A DNA stretch of 64,000 nucleotides, taken from Taudactylus pleione. Lineage: Eukaryota > Chordata > Amphibia > Anura > Myobatrachidae. The notes below the pieces were generated by a model, which saw only the letters and a list, made by a program, of their open reading frames with translations, did not search any database and was not told the DNA's origin. Of this stretch, positions 42,021 through 53,985 are shown piece after piece; positions within the stretch are counted from its first letter, which is position 1, and each line of letters begins with the position of its first letter. Location of the stretch: contig JAUIMM010000124.1 of the NCBI GenBank assembly GCA_031769625.1, positions 3,734,501 to 3,798,500 on the forward strand. Direction: 5' to 3'. The position numbers were made by a program, and so were the translations under genes.

Positions 42021-42732
42021 AGCCCCAGTGCACTTAAACGCCTCGGTTTGGCCAGCCACCCCCCTGACCCGCCTACAAGTTCTCTCTCGCTCCGGGCCTC
42101 GCACACGCGCACTGCCTGGCCAGGCCCAAAATGTGCAACATCTTTATTTTTGGCTAAAAATGTGGGGACTTGGTTCAGAACCCTTTGGACATTCCTTCTA
42201 ATGACTAATTAGGCACAAAACAATTAAATTAGCTTAATTCCCCCTAATAATGATAAAATTTTTGGGGTGCAAATGTAAAATGTGTTGGAAAATTGGTTTA
42301 AAGTACTGGGTCAGGTGTTTTTAGGATTGCAGGTGGCTGCAGCAGGTGTATTTTAAAAAAAATTTAAAACTGCACTTTATAGGACTTCCGGTGGGCGGGG
42401 CATCTAGTATGGCCACTTTTTAACTCAGCTCCTCACAACTGATATTGGATCTTGAGCCATCCTGCAGAACTTTTAAACATATGGACCTGTCATGGTCACT
42501 CTAATATTCCCCTCTGCCTAAGGGATATATAGATACCTATATCGAATAGGAGCGCTTTTTCTTTCCCCGGAAGTCTGGCAGGAAAGCTTGATGGCCTATA
42601 TGACCGCCGACAACTTGTAGGGCGCGAAAATACCCTGGTATCAGCAGGCAACGCTTTCAGCTCATCAAATTTGTCCCGAAGGGATCACCTATTGTCTACC
42701 AGCAGATTTAGAGGCATAGCTTCGGATTTGTG

Positions 42733-43413
42733 AGGCGGTGCGGAGTAAAACTGGAGCGGACGAGACCTCGTGGTGCGGAGGTGCTGAGGAGGCTTCCATT
42801 TCAGTGGGGACCCAGACTGTTGCTGACGCCGGTGCGTGATTTTGGCTGTGGAAAACTACCCCCTGCGCCCCCCGTTGGCTCACCTGCCTTGATCGTATTG
42901 TCCCCAGTCTACGGGATGCCTGTGGTACCGATGGAGCCCCCTGGTGCATATGTCTTGATTGAAATCACTGCCGCTGACGCTCTACCCGATCTGAACACAG
43001 TAGACTTACCGTATCCTGGGTGCCGCTGGCCCCCCTCAGCGACTGACACTGCGACTGGCATCCTGGTCCTCCCATCAGATCTGTGTGGTGGTGCTGAGCG
43101 AAGCCGAAGCGGACGAGACTTCGCGGAGCGGTGTTGCAGTGGAGGCTTCCATTCAGTGGGGATCCAGACTGTTGCTGACATCGGTGTGTGAATCCGGCTG
43201 TGGAGAGTCACCCCCCGTTGGCTCACCGGCCTTGTCTCCGGACTGCGCAGTTCTTGAAGTATCGGTGGGGCCCCCTGGTGTATGAATTTCAGCTGAAATC
43301 ACATCCGCTGACGCCCTACCCGACTTCAGCTTAGAAGACTTACCGGATCCTGAGTGCCGCTGTCCTTCTCCGTGGCTGATACTGCGACTGTCATCCTGGC
43401 CCTTCCACAGGAT
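42733..43413 (+). repeat. Two ~350-bp tandem units in the LINE 5' UTR
   Basis: Unit 1 (about 42733-43070) and unit 2 (about 43084-43413) share GCGGACGAGAC, GGAGGCTTCCATT, CCAGACTGTTGCTGAC, CCCCGTTGGCTCACC, GCCCCCTGGTG, TTACCG..TCCTG and GCGACTG.CATCCTGG in order. This resembles promoter monomers of mammalian L1 5' UTRs, though function is inferred. Confidence 0.75.
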
Positions 43414-44429
43414 CCTGTTACAGGCGGCTCCGCTCATTTGGCTAAAGGCTGGTTCCCTGTCTGGAGATCAGAGGCAGGCACCCCCAGTTCCGGCTCTGAC
43501 CTGCTGCCGCGACACACCGGCTGCCTACTTTAAACGTTATCTGCCTGTAGGCTGACTGCCGGTGGACCTGCTGCTTCTGCCTTGCTGGTGGAAAGTTGAC
43601 TACGGCTGAAAAGCTGCGCGGTCTGGTGTCCCTGGCGGCTCATCCGTTCCTTCCCTGCGGTGCAGTTGCCCAGAGACACCCATTCTATCCCCTTTATCCT
43701 CCACCCAGTGCTGTCTCCTGCCGAGCAGATCGTGGGGATTACGGCTGGATTTGGCTGTTCAAAGAGAGGTACCTTCTGTGGAGTCTCAGTTTTCACATTG
43801 CCTGGTATTGGGGACTAAAAAAAAATTTGTCTCTCTGTCTCTGAAAAATCCTGCCGTTTAAAGTATAATCTGTGTTATTTTTTTACACAATACTTCCACC
43901 TAGTGGTGATTCAGGATACATTTGGCTCCTGTAAGAAACCCCTTATTTGTATTATTTGCTGTTAAGTACGGATAGAGAAAATATATTTTCATTTGCAAGT
44001 ATTTCAGGATTATTGTTGAATAGGTTTTCAATAACAATACCCAGGAGTAATTTGAATTAATTTTTGTCCTTAATGCTGCAGATTGATCAAAATGTAATAT
44101 TATGCTGTTTATGATAGGGGTATTGTAAAAACTTTAACTTGTAATCCAAATATTTTGTATATGTCACATTTCTAAATCTGGTGTATAGTAGGTGACCTCA
44201 TTGTCTAACTTGGTATTATTCTCTGTGCCGGCCACCTGGCCAACAGGGCATGGAAAGATATTTTCCCAAAGCCTCCTCATCCTCAGACACATCTCATACA
44301 GTTACCATGGGAAAGTCAAACAAGTCTGCAAATAAAAAATACCCCCTCCCCATCCCCCCTGGAGTCGCAGGATGTTCTGGGTCCCCCTGACCTCTCTGAC
44401 TCGGCACCATTCCCGTCTCCTCTTTACCC

Positions 44430-45176
44430 ATGCTCGAAATGGCTGAGACCATTGCCAAAGTACTAATGCCCCAGTTTGATAAAAGATTGGAGAGCACTGA
44501 AATGAAGATAGAGGCGGCTCTTACTAGAATTGATGCACATGCTGCTCGTCTAACCACATTAGAGACGAGGGTTAGTGACACTGAAGATAGAGTTCAAACA
44601 ATTCAAGATGACACATCTTCCCATTCCTCCACTATTCAATCTCTGAAGGAGAAAATAGACGATTTGGAAAATTGTCACCGTAGAAATAATTTACGGTTTA
44701 TTGGAATCCCAGAATCTTACAAGGGTCCACAGCTTCTTGATTTCCTTGCCAAAGATTTACCTTTAGCCTTAGATATAGCAGATACACTGGGTACCCCCCA
44801 AATCGAGAGAGCCCATCGTCTAGGCCCTGAACAACAGGGGGACAATCATAGACCCCGTCCTGTTATAGCAAAATTTCGGGACTATCGAGCTAAGCAACAC
44901 ATTTTAACTGCCTATCGCAAGTCTAACTCTTTAATGGTACACTCCCACAAAATATTGATTTTTCAGGATTTTTCCGTGTTGGTAGCCCAAAAACGCAAAG
45001 CTTTTTCTGAGATTTGTAATTATCTTCACTCCCACAATCGTAGATTCGCCCTACTATACCCGGCAAAATTAAGAGTATTTGAAGAGGGCCATCCAGTATT
45101 CTTTGAGGATCCCGCACAGGCGAAACGCCATCTCCTCCCACCTCATTCACCTTCTCGGTCACCCCCACCACCTTGA
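44430..45176 (+). CDS. LINE ORF1 protein
   Basis: 248 codons. An N-terminal coiled coil (AARLTTLETRVSDTEDRV, SLKEKIDDLEN) leads into an RRM-type domain with NNLRFIGIPES, IERAHRLGPE and RPVIAKFRDYRAKQHIL, then a C-terminal domain (SEICNYLHSHNRRFALLYPA). This is the L1 ORF1p plan: a trimeric nucleic-acid chaperone that coats the LINE RNA. The start given is the first ATG in this frame; upstream sequence from 44249 (ATGGAAAGATATTTTCC) looks like lost N-terminal coding sequence in other frames. Confidence 0.85.
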   Translation: MLEMAETIAKVLMPQFDKRLESTEMKIEAALTRIDAHAARLTTLETRVSDTEDRVQTIQDDTSSHSSTIQSLKEKIDDLENCHRRNNLRFIGIPESYKGPQLLDFLAKDLPLALDIADTLGTPQIERAHRLGPEQQGDNHRPRPVIAKFRDYRAKQHILTAYRKSNSLMVHSHKILIFQDFSVLVAQKRKAFSEICNYLHSHNRRFALLYPAKLRVFEEGHPVFFEDPAQAKRHLLPPHSPSRSPPPP

Positions 45177-45707
45177 TTATAGCCGGACTAATTGGGTTCC
45201 GATTCACAAATGAATAAAATGTGATGTCTAATTTAGACATGATTGTCTATATCTGATTTGAATTGAGATAATATTGTTTCTAGTTATCTTTGATCTAGAA
45301 GCTGTACAAATACTGGAGTTAAGTACTCCTTACTAATACATTTGTTCAAGTAGATATACTCCACATAGGTCATCTCAATTTAGATTCATGTTTTCTCAGT
45401 GATTGAATTGGGTTACAATATTATATCTTAGTTATACCCACGATACCCCTATTTCTTAGGGTAACTAAATGCTATTATACTTGTTTTGTATTTGGATATG
45501 TGCAGCCTATCCCTGGCGACACCTATCCTTTTTATTTGTTGGAAGGAAAATTGAAAATTGGAGTTTTGTGAGGCAGAGCACTATGCATCATTGTTATTGT
45601 ACCACTTTACTGTTTTGTTTTTTTTCTTACCTTAAATCATATACAAATATTTGTTTTGTTATGTGTCTGGCGCTCATCCGCAGGCTTAGGGCTCAACCAT
45701 TTTTTAA

Positions 45708-48229
45708 ATGGCATTAAGGGATAATACAATCACATCAGTGATAAATCCGTCTTCATCCCGTAGCCCAATTAGGTTAAATTTGGTCTCGTGGAACGTCGGG
45801 GGTCTAAACTCGCCCATAAAACGCAGACGGGTGATTACTCATCTCAAGGGGTTACATCGTGATATAATGTTTTTGCAGGAGACTCATTGGCGTACAGGGG
45901 ACGAGGCCACTCTTCGTGCCCCTTGGCTAGATTCATGCATTGCAGCCCCATTCCGCACTAAATCTAGGGGTGTTGCCATTCTGTTCAAGCGGGGTCTCCA
46001 GTTTACTATTTTAAATCAGATCGTGGATAGATATGGTAGATTTCTTGTTCTTGATGTTGAAATTTTACATTCTCGCTTCACATTGGTTAATATTTATGCG
46101 CCAAACACGGACTCCTCATCTTTTTTCCATCAATTAACTAAACTATTACAACAAAGGGAAAATTACCCTTTAATTATAGGGGGAGACCTCAACACAGTAT
46201 TAGATCCCCAAATTGATAAAGCTCCCCCACCAGTTAGACAGGCCTCTAGCACATGGCAGGTACTCCCATCTTTATTAACCGCATTACATCTTTCAGATCC
46301 CTGGCGTCTATTAAACCCGACTGACCGATCCTACACACATCTTTCGGCAGCTCACGGCTCTTTGTCGCGCATTGACTATTTTCTTTTATCCGATATTTTA
46401 ATGTCCCGTCTCCATAGTGCTCGAATGCATGATATCACAATCTCCAACCACGCGCCTCTCACTATCTCACTTACATTTCCATCAGAACCTTACCATAACA
46501 CATCTGGCCTCTTCAACTAATTTTTGATCTTTTCTTAAGTCAAAATGGTCGGATTTTGTTGACGATAATCTAGAACACTGGGATAACCCTGGTTTAATGT
46601 GGGAAACCTCAAAGGTAGTATTACGAGGCCATATCATTAGCTACATGGCACAGCATAAACGCGAAACTTCAGCTACTTGTACCTCACTACGAGCGACAGT
46701 TACCCAAACATTCACGGCCTATACAATAGACCCTTCACCTGATAAACTGCATCAATATAAATTAGCCCGCCAATTATTAGAAGACTTCCTTCTTTCACAG
46801 GCGAAACATAGTCTAGAAATCTCTAAACACAAATATTATCGTTGGGGCAACAAGACGGGCCGCCTTTAGCAAATATAGCCAAATCTCGGAAGCCCAGGAA
46901 TCATATTTCAGCAGTACTCCAGCCCACCACTAGATCTACAATTACTGATTCAAAGGATATCTTGTCACTTTTCACAAATTATTACTCTAATCTATATTCT
47001 CCCCAGTCAATTGACGTGGAACAACAACTTCTACTGTTGGATGAGGCCCGTCTCCCTACACTCGCTCAAGACCAATGCGACATCCTAGACTCCGATGTCA
47101 CTGATCAGGAACTTCGAGACACTATAAGAGCCTTACCCGCTCATAAAGCACCCGGTCCTGATGGTTATTCCGGTGACTATTATAAAATCCTCCAAGAGGA
47201 CATCTCTCCACTACTCTTGGACTTATTTAGACATATTCATCGCCATTCCCCTTCACTTCCCTATTTTAACTCTTCACACACGATCCTTCTGCCCAAACCA
47301 GAGAAAGATCCTCTTTTATTAGGTTCATATCGCCATATAACGCTGCTGAACTTGGACTTTAAACTTCTCGCCAAAATCATGGCTACGCGCCTGCAACAAA
47401 TTTTACCGTCCATTTTAACAGACCATCAATTAGGGTTTGTATCTGGTAGGCATTCGGTTAAGGGTATTCGCACTGCTTTGGCTGCTATAATCGCCTCTAG
47501 TGGAGACTCTCAAGCTCAGAACATGCTTCTTAGTCTAGATACACATAAGGCGTTCGATACGGTTCTCTGGCTTCATTTATTTGAAACTCTGACTCGCTGG
47601 GGATTTGCCCCATATTTTATTAAATGACTGCGTTTCTTCTACCATTCCCCTTCCACGTCATTGCTGATTAATGGGCTACATGGTACACCCATGGAACTAG
47701 GACGGGGAACACGCCAGGGATGTCCTCTTTCCCCCCTTCTTTTCAACCTTGCCATAGATCCCTTACTTCACATTTTACAACAATGGTCTGAATTCCGAGG
47801 AGTCCGAGTTGGTACACATAGCGTTAAATTGACTGTATATGCAGACGATATCCTTTTATATATCACAGACCCTCAACACACTCTACCCCTGATTATGCGC
47901 AAGTTTGAACGTTTTGGCGACATCTCTGGCTTGAAAATTAATGAGGATAAGTCACGTGCAATGTTTCTTCATCCCACTATTTCCACTCCTTCGTGGGGCT
48001 CGTCTTTTTCCTTCTCCTGGGCCTCCTCACATTTAAAGTACCTGGGCATTATTCTACCTAAGAACCCTGCTCAACTGTACGATAAAAATGTAACACGACT
48101 GATTCAAAGCATTACTGAGGAGCTATGGGGTTGGAAACATTTGACCCTCTCGTACTTAGGTAGAGCTGCCCTCATTAAAATTATGACTTTTCCTCGTCTT
48201 TTATATATGTTACAGACATTACCTATTCT
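45708..48229 (+). pseudogene. LINE ORF2, 5' part: endonuclease and RT
   Basis: APE endonuclease: LVSWNVGGLNSP, FLQETHW, LVNIYAPNTDS, LIIGGDLNTVLD, RIDYFLLSD and ISNHAPLTISL; the last motif usually reads SDH, so Asp appears changed to Asn. A stop follows at 46518. Frame changes occur near 46550 and 46855, and a TGA at 47625 interrupts RT. RT blocks: LLPKPEKDP, LLNLDFKLLAKIMATRL, GFVSGRHSVKGIR, LSLDTHKAFDTV, GRGTRQGCPLSPLLF, LTVYADDILLYI (catalytic YADD). At 48229 it is cut by the hAT insertion. Confidence 0.9.
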
Positions 48230-48832
48230 CAGGGGCGGATTGGGCCACCGGGACGCCGGGCCGTTTCCCGCTGGGCCGGCCACATTGTTATCTTTAGAGG
48301 CTGCCACCCTTAATTCACCCCTACTTCACTACAGCTGACCGGGCTGCAGTGATAGGAGCTCAGCTCCGATCGGGTAGCCAGGGCCGGCGCAACCCGCACA
48401 TCAGTTCCTGCACTGCAGGGAGGCGCTCTCCCTGCAGTGGCTGCTGAGACAATTGTTGTTGCTGCTGCTGTGCGGGTGAACTAGTGCTGCCCGCGCCCTG
48501 CTGTCTGCCTAGTAATCTGTAAGTAGAGAGGACAACTTAAAGCTCCGCCTCCTCCCTTGGCTCTATACAACTGGCCTGTGACTGGATAAATATAGAATGT
48601 GACATGATGACGTCACGATGCGCGCGGCGTGCGTGTGCTCAGTGTGTGCGTCTGCCTGCCTCCTGGTGAAGAAGACCTTGTTAGTGCCGAGCAGCCGAGG
48701 AGGAGCAGCGCGCTAGCATTGAATGGAAGCAGGAGGATACCATGCGGTGCACCACCCTGACTGAGACCCAATGTGAAAGCTGCATGTCCTGGATCCTGAA
48801 GAAGAGGAGGCATTATGAAAAGCTATCAGGTA

Positions 48833-48838
<6 letters not shown>

Positions 48839-48875
<37 letters not shown>

Positions 48876-48933
48876 CACACACATATTTTTATATATACAC
48901 ATATATATAATAAATATATATATATATATATAA
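48839..48933. repeat. (TG)n/(TA)n microsatellite
   Basis: TG run at 48833-48844 and TA runs to 48931, with a short ACACACATATTT joint. Confidence 0.9.
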
Positions 48934-49009
48934 TGCATATAGTGGTGTATGTACTCAAGTTCCACAGTGGTGCTATGCACTCAAGTTTGCTTTGCCTGGT
49001 GCCTTCAGC

Positions 49010-49355
49010 GGTATGCAGTCGGCATCCCGGCGTGCAGGATGCCGATGTTCTGAATACCAGTGCGGAAATACCAGCACCAGTATCCCGAACGGCGGCACCC
49101 GAAGGTAAGTATCGGGGTGTCAGGGGGAGGGTTAGGGTTAGGCACCGGGGAGGGAGGATTAGGATGCGAGGAGGGGGAGGTTAGGTTTAGGCACTAGTGG
49201 GTTAAGATAAGGGTTAGGTACCGGGGAGGGTTAGGGTAGGGATTAGGAAAATACTTACTATTAGTTCCTATGGGTGTTGGGATTCTGGCTGTCGGGATGC
49301 CGCTGTCTGTATTCTGACCAGTGGTATCCCGACAGCCAGAATATCATACCCATTC
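49010..49355. mobile_element. MITE with telomere-like TTAGGG interior
   Basis: GGTATGCAGTCGGCATCCCG at the left and GGTATCCCGACAGCCAGAAT then ATCATACC at the right. Inside are GGGTTAGGGTTAGGCACCGG, GGTTAGGTTTAGGCAC and GGGTTAGGGTAGG. The 36880-37270 region is a relative. No coding capacity. Confidence 0.6.
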
Positions 49356-49892
49356 CCTTTCAGCGATCCTCAAATAAGGTGCACATATAGGGGTCTATGT
49401 ATTAATAATCACGGTACTGCCACATTTATTAACGGTCTAACTCGCCAGGAATATTTTCATTTTTAATAAAAACTATCCCGGCTATGTGCTACCAGGAACT
49501 CACAGGGACAGCGGTTGCGGCAACCGCTGCCCTGCGAGTTATATCCCCAGCATTAGAAGTCTTTCACACTCTTTCAGCAGCTTCTGGAGTCGACCGGGGG
49601 CTTTGAGGGAGAGAGGCTTTCACGCCATCTGAAGATAGTGTAAACTACTGGTGCTAAACTCCGAATAGCTTAGCTTTTTGGAGTTTAGTACATAGGGGTC
49701 AGATCGTAGTCCCTATTGATAATAATGGGGACTGCGATCTGAAGTGCTAATTAGCACTTTGCCAGAGATTTCTGTGAAATCTCCTGCATTGTGCTTTAGT
49801 TCATAGGATCGATACATAAAATTATGCAGAAACTGCAGTTTCTGCATAATTGTATTTAAAAATCGGCTTGATACATATGCCCCATAATCCAC

Positions 49893-50253
49893 AGAAGCGG
49901 CACTCAGGATCCAGATAAAAAAACAATCAACACCAGGTAAATGTTTCCGATGTTTCAATGCTTTACTGCATTTTACTCAGGGATATGAACAAGCAATAAA
50001 CACTACTCACCTTATATCTCCAAACACCTCGTGCAAACAGCCCAGCTTCTGGTTTCCTGCAGCTGGGAACAAAATTAAGTTTTCAGCTGCAGGAAACCGG
50101 AAGTTGGGCTGCTTGGATGAGATGTTTGGGGATATAAGGTGAGCAGTGTTTATTGTTTGTTCATATCCCTGAGTAAAATCAGTAAAGCATTGAAACGTCG
50201 GAAACATTTACCTGGTATTGATTCTTTTTATTTGGATCCTGAGCGGCGTTTCT
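49893..50253. mobile_element. Long palindromic fold-back repeat
   Basis: Arms of about 170 bp (49893-50065 and 50078-50253) are near-complementary: AGCGGCACTCAGGATCC at one end, GGATCCTGAGCGGCGTT at the other, with CAGCTGCAGGAAACC around the centre. Each arm has a TTGAAACGTCGGAAAC-like motif (right arm 50188-50203). Confidence 0.7.
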
Positions 50254-50630
50254 ATTTATTATATACATATATACAAATAAGAATTTTCTGGCACTCACTG
50301 CATATATCTAAATGTATATAACCATGTCCACTTACAATATATTTTAATGGTGCTTTTCGCATTATCTATGGTGTAGGGTTAGTATCCTTGTAGTCAGCGT
50401 CTGGTTGCCAGGGCAATGGAGGGGTGTGCATGCTTGAACCAGAAGAGCCTAGAACGGAAACTCCTGTGTTAGCCGCCCACAGAGCCTGCGGGTGATCAGC
50501 GTCGGTGACAATTAATGTTTATTTAAGGTAAGACACTGTATTGTGATTCCTTGAAGATAGGTTGAAAGAAAGCCGAAACGTGAGTTATTTTTCACTGTTA
50601 TGAGACCAGATATATATATAATGGTGTAAA

Positions 50631-50822
50631 CATGGATGGCACTCTTGGTCCGTCATGCAAAAAATAAAGAATCATCAGGTCTCAAGGAGTCAGTCAATGT
50701 TTCACGATGCAAACCTTTTATCAAGACCTTGATCAAAGGGTTTGTGCCCTGAAACTTTGACTGACTCCCTGAGACTTGGAGATTCTTTATTTTTGCATGA
50801 CAGACCCAGAGTGCCATCCATG
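50631..50822. mobile_element. Palindromic repeat
   Basis: CATGGATGGCACTC and GAGTGCCATCCATG at the ends; TGCAAAAAATAAAGAATC pairs with GATTCTTTATTTTTGCA. The centre has ATCAAGACCTTGAT, itself palindromic, and GAAACTTTGACTGACTCC with its partner. Confidence 0.7.
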
Positions 50823-51024
50823 TTTGTATTGTATATGCCTGTATAGGAGAGGCACACCGGGCAAGTTGTTCTATTTCACTAGAGTGCCGGACAACAAAAA
50901 GTATTATTTGCCCTACTGGAGGATATCATTATATGTACAGGAAGTGCTGGTCTCCAGCAATTCCATATATATTTTTTATTTTTTTATCACATGGTCACAT
51001 TTGGTTACCTCAGAATCCTTGGCC

Positions 51025-51340
51025 TAAAGCTGGCCACACACTAGACCAACTTACATCCAACCAGCCAACTTGTTGATTGGTTGGAATGAAAATCTGGTAA
51101 CGTATGGGAGTAAATGATGATCAGCAGTTTGCTCCTAAATGCCAGAAAACAGATGAAAATAGTCGTTCAGACAAGTTTGTTAAATGTTTGATCTAAACTA
51201 TTTGTTCAAACAACAGTTTTGGTCTATTTTCCAGCTTTTGGGAGCAAATTGCTGATTGCATTCCTTACCAGATTTTCATTCCAACCAATCAACTAGTTGG
51301 CTGGTTGGATGTAAGTTGGTCTAGTGTGTGGCCAGCTTTA
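51025..51340. mobile_element. Palindromic MITE with TAAAGCTGGCCACACACTAG ends
   Basis: Perfect 20-bp terminal inverted repeat and long complementary arms (CCAACCAGCCAAC, GGTTGGAATGAAAATCTGGT). Resembles the Harbinger-type MITE at 16389-16691 in sequence and layout. Confidence 0.75.
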
Positions 51341-51344
51341 CCCT

Positions 51345-51560
51345 CCCTGTAACTTCCTCTGTGTCCCTGCCCTCACCCTCCCTGTAACTTCCCCTCAGTG
51401 TCCCAACCCAGACCCTCCCTGTAACTTCCCCTCAGTGTCCCTGTAACTTCTCCGTGTCCCAGTCTTTACCCTTTCTGTAACTGTCCCTGAGTACCCCTGC
51501 CCTCACCCTCCCTGTAACTTCCACTGTTTTCCAACTCTCCACCTCAATATTCCTGCCACC
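51345..51560 (+). repeat. CCCTCCCTGTAACTTCC degenerate tandem repeat
   Basis: Four to five irregular copies of CCCTCACCCTCCCTGTAACT with intervening TCAGTGTCCC-type text between 51345 and 51530. Confidence 0.7.
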
Positions 51561-51955
51561 ACTATGCCAGTCACTTACGCCATGACACTCATTCACATTG
51601 ATCTTGAATTTCCCTACACTCATCATTTACAGTATTCCTGTCAATCAAACTATCACTCACGCTAAGTATCACATACTTGGCACTCATGCTAAAACTGAGC
51701 ATACACGGTCAGATAAAATGGCTGTCAGGCAGACAGACATTTTACTGGACAGTCTTTAAACCAGCAGATATCATGGGCATACATTGTCACAGTGTATTGG
51801 CCATGATATCTGGTTTCCTCCCCTAGGGAGAATACACTAGCCCATTCATTCCCTGTGAAGGAACAGGGGAAATGTCCGTCGGTGATTTACTCTACTATGG
51901 AATTTGTGTATAAGGGGCACTACTGTGTAGCGTAAAGTGAATAAGGGACTCTACT

Positions 51956-52094
51956 ATGTGGTGTAATGTGAATAAAATTGTGCTGCTGTGTGGCGTAATG
52001 TGAATAAGATTGTGCTGCTGTGTGGCGTAATGTGAATAAAATTGTGCTGCTGTGTGGCGTACTGTGAATAAGATTGTGCTGCTGTGTGGCGTAC
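51956..52094 (+). repeat. 32-bp tandem repeat
   Basis: Unit GTGTGGCGTAATGTGAATAA followed by AATTGTGCTGCT repeats four times, with G/A and C/A variants and a decayed copy on the left. Confidence 0.9.
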
Positions 52095-52611
52095 TTTAAA
52101 TTGGGGGTCTGAATGCTTTGTTAAGCTCCTTACTTGTGAGACCACAGCTCTTCGGGGCGCGCTGTACCTTTACAGAATATGAGTGGGAGGGCGCAAATTT
52201 ATAGTTTGCAGGGGGGCGCCGAACACCCTAGCACTGGCCCTGCCGTCAGTTACCAGATGTCTCCGCCTACAGCTCGTCAGTGGCCCGCCCCCTCTCCGAC
52301 TCCTGCCCTGCACACACAGGACCCAGCGCTGACCTGATTCCTGCCAATCTGCTTGCGTCAGTTAGCCTGTATATATAGTATGGACCAGTCCCTTTAGTGG
52401 TCGGCCACCCAGCCAGCCGTTTATATACATATACATATAACAAGGAAATGGCAGTTACTTTTCTGGCAAAGCTCTTGATTCTGAAGGTACAGCATCCTGC
52501 CCCGTCACCAGACTCCGCCCCTTGACAGTCCCCGCCCCCAATGGACTCCACCCCCATTAGGGCTGCTTCCAGAAATTTCCCGGGCTGGTTTTTTGACTCA
52601 ATCCGCCCCTG

Positions 52612-53985
52612 CCTATTCTGCTTACCGCAAAAGATATCCAATTAATTAACAAGCTCTTCAGGTCATTCATTTGGCAGGGTGGTAGGGCCCGCATTAGTCT
52701 CCGTAAATTATGTCAACCTAAATCTAACGGTGGAATAAACTTTCCCAATATCTTCATATATAATCACTCCTCCTTGATGAGGTTTTTGGCTGATTGGGTA
52801 AACGATCAGGAGGTGTATGCCAACACATCCCTAGAATCACAATTCCTTCCCACAATGGCCTTAAAATATTTTTTACACATTCACGACCAAGAAGTTCCAC
52901 CAGAAGTTCGTGATAACCCCCTGCTAATGACTACTAGACGCCTCTGGCATATACTGCGACATAAGCTCAATCTAAATGCTTATAAATCAATCCACCTCCC
53001 ATTGCTGCGTAATTTAGAGTTTCAGGAGGGAGCAGCATCTTATCCTTTCACGATTTGGAGAGTGGGAGGGGTTCACACTATAAGTCATCTAGTAGACTTG
53101 GAATTGAGGCGACCCCTGGCGTTCTGCGAGGCAACTGATAAATTTGAGACCCTGCGGGCCTATCCTTTAGCTTACTTCCAAGCACAGCACTATATAGCCT
53201 CTGTGATACGGACATTTTCAACAGCTGACTGGCAAAACCCGCTAGATCAATGTTTTTCGAGTTCGACACCTATCTATAAGGCCATATCCATCTATTACAA
53301 ACTTCTCAGTGAAGATTTAGATCACAATCTGGTTAGCCAAGGAATGTGCCAATGGCTAGCGCGATTCCCATCACTCACTATTACAGATTTAATACGTGGT
53401 TTGACGAGGTCGCGATCACTACTGACTGCTAGTGCATATAATGAACTCTTTCTAAATGTGTATCATAGGACCTATTTGTCCCCGCACAGGCGATATAAAA
53501 TGGGTCTGTCTGATTCTCATGCCTGCCCTAGATGTGCGGGTGAGGAGGCAGATCTCTATCATTGCCTTTGGGAATGCCCAGTAGTTCAGGGCTTCTGGAG
53601 ACGAGTAAAATATGATGCAGAGACTCATTTAGTGAATTATGTGCCTTTTACCCCTGAATGGGCTGTCCTGGGCATGTTTCCAAGGGGACAAAGACTAACC
53701 CAGGGCAGCAGGAAATTATTACTCGCAATAAGCGCAGCCGCAAAAAAGACCATATTACAAGAGTGGATACACCCAACTCCAATCAATTTTCATCTATACA
53801 AGGAAAAATTTAATTTCATTTTTCGGATGGATTGGGTGGAAACTATGTTTGATAAGGAAAAGAAAGCTGTTTCTTTTTTCGACACATTGGAGAGTCTCAT
53901 AGATACCCTGCCAATTTCATCACAATACCAGATCCATCATAGTATGCGACTGACACAGTGGTCCTCTCGGGAGACCCTCCTATAA
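52612..53985 (+). pseudogene. LINE ORF2, 3' part after the hAT insertion
   Basis: After the duplicated CCTATTCT the ORF2 reading resumes (LTAKDIQLINKLFRSFIWQG, KSNGGINFPNIF) and is open to the stop at 53985. The C-terminal region has CPRCAGEEADLYHCLWECP, a CxxC-x8-H-x4-C cysteine/histidine motif found at the end of L1-type ORF2 proteins. No stop or shift is seen in the 52774-53985 part. Confidence 0.88.

Larger units (their letters stand above)
48230..52611. mobile_element. 4.4-kb non-autonomous hAT-type insertion in LINE ORF2
   Basis: Ends CAGGGGCGGATTG and its complement CAATCCGCCCCTG; exact 8-bp duplication CCTATTCT at 48222-48229 and 52612-52619. No transposase is recognisable. The interior is a mosaic of smaller repeats: a TA microsatellite, a telomere-like MITE, two long palindromes, a Harbinger-like palindrome and a 32-bp tandem repeat. 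Removal rejoins LINE ORF2. Confidence 0.9.

Noticed and set aside
48713..48958. Open frames rich in Ile and Tyr around TA/TG runs (also 41113-41382)
   Set aside because: Translations of microsatellites.
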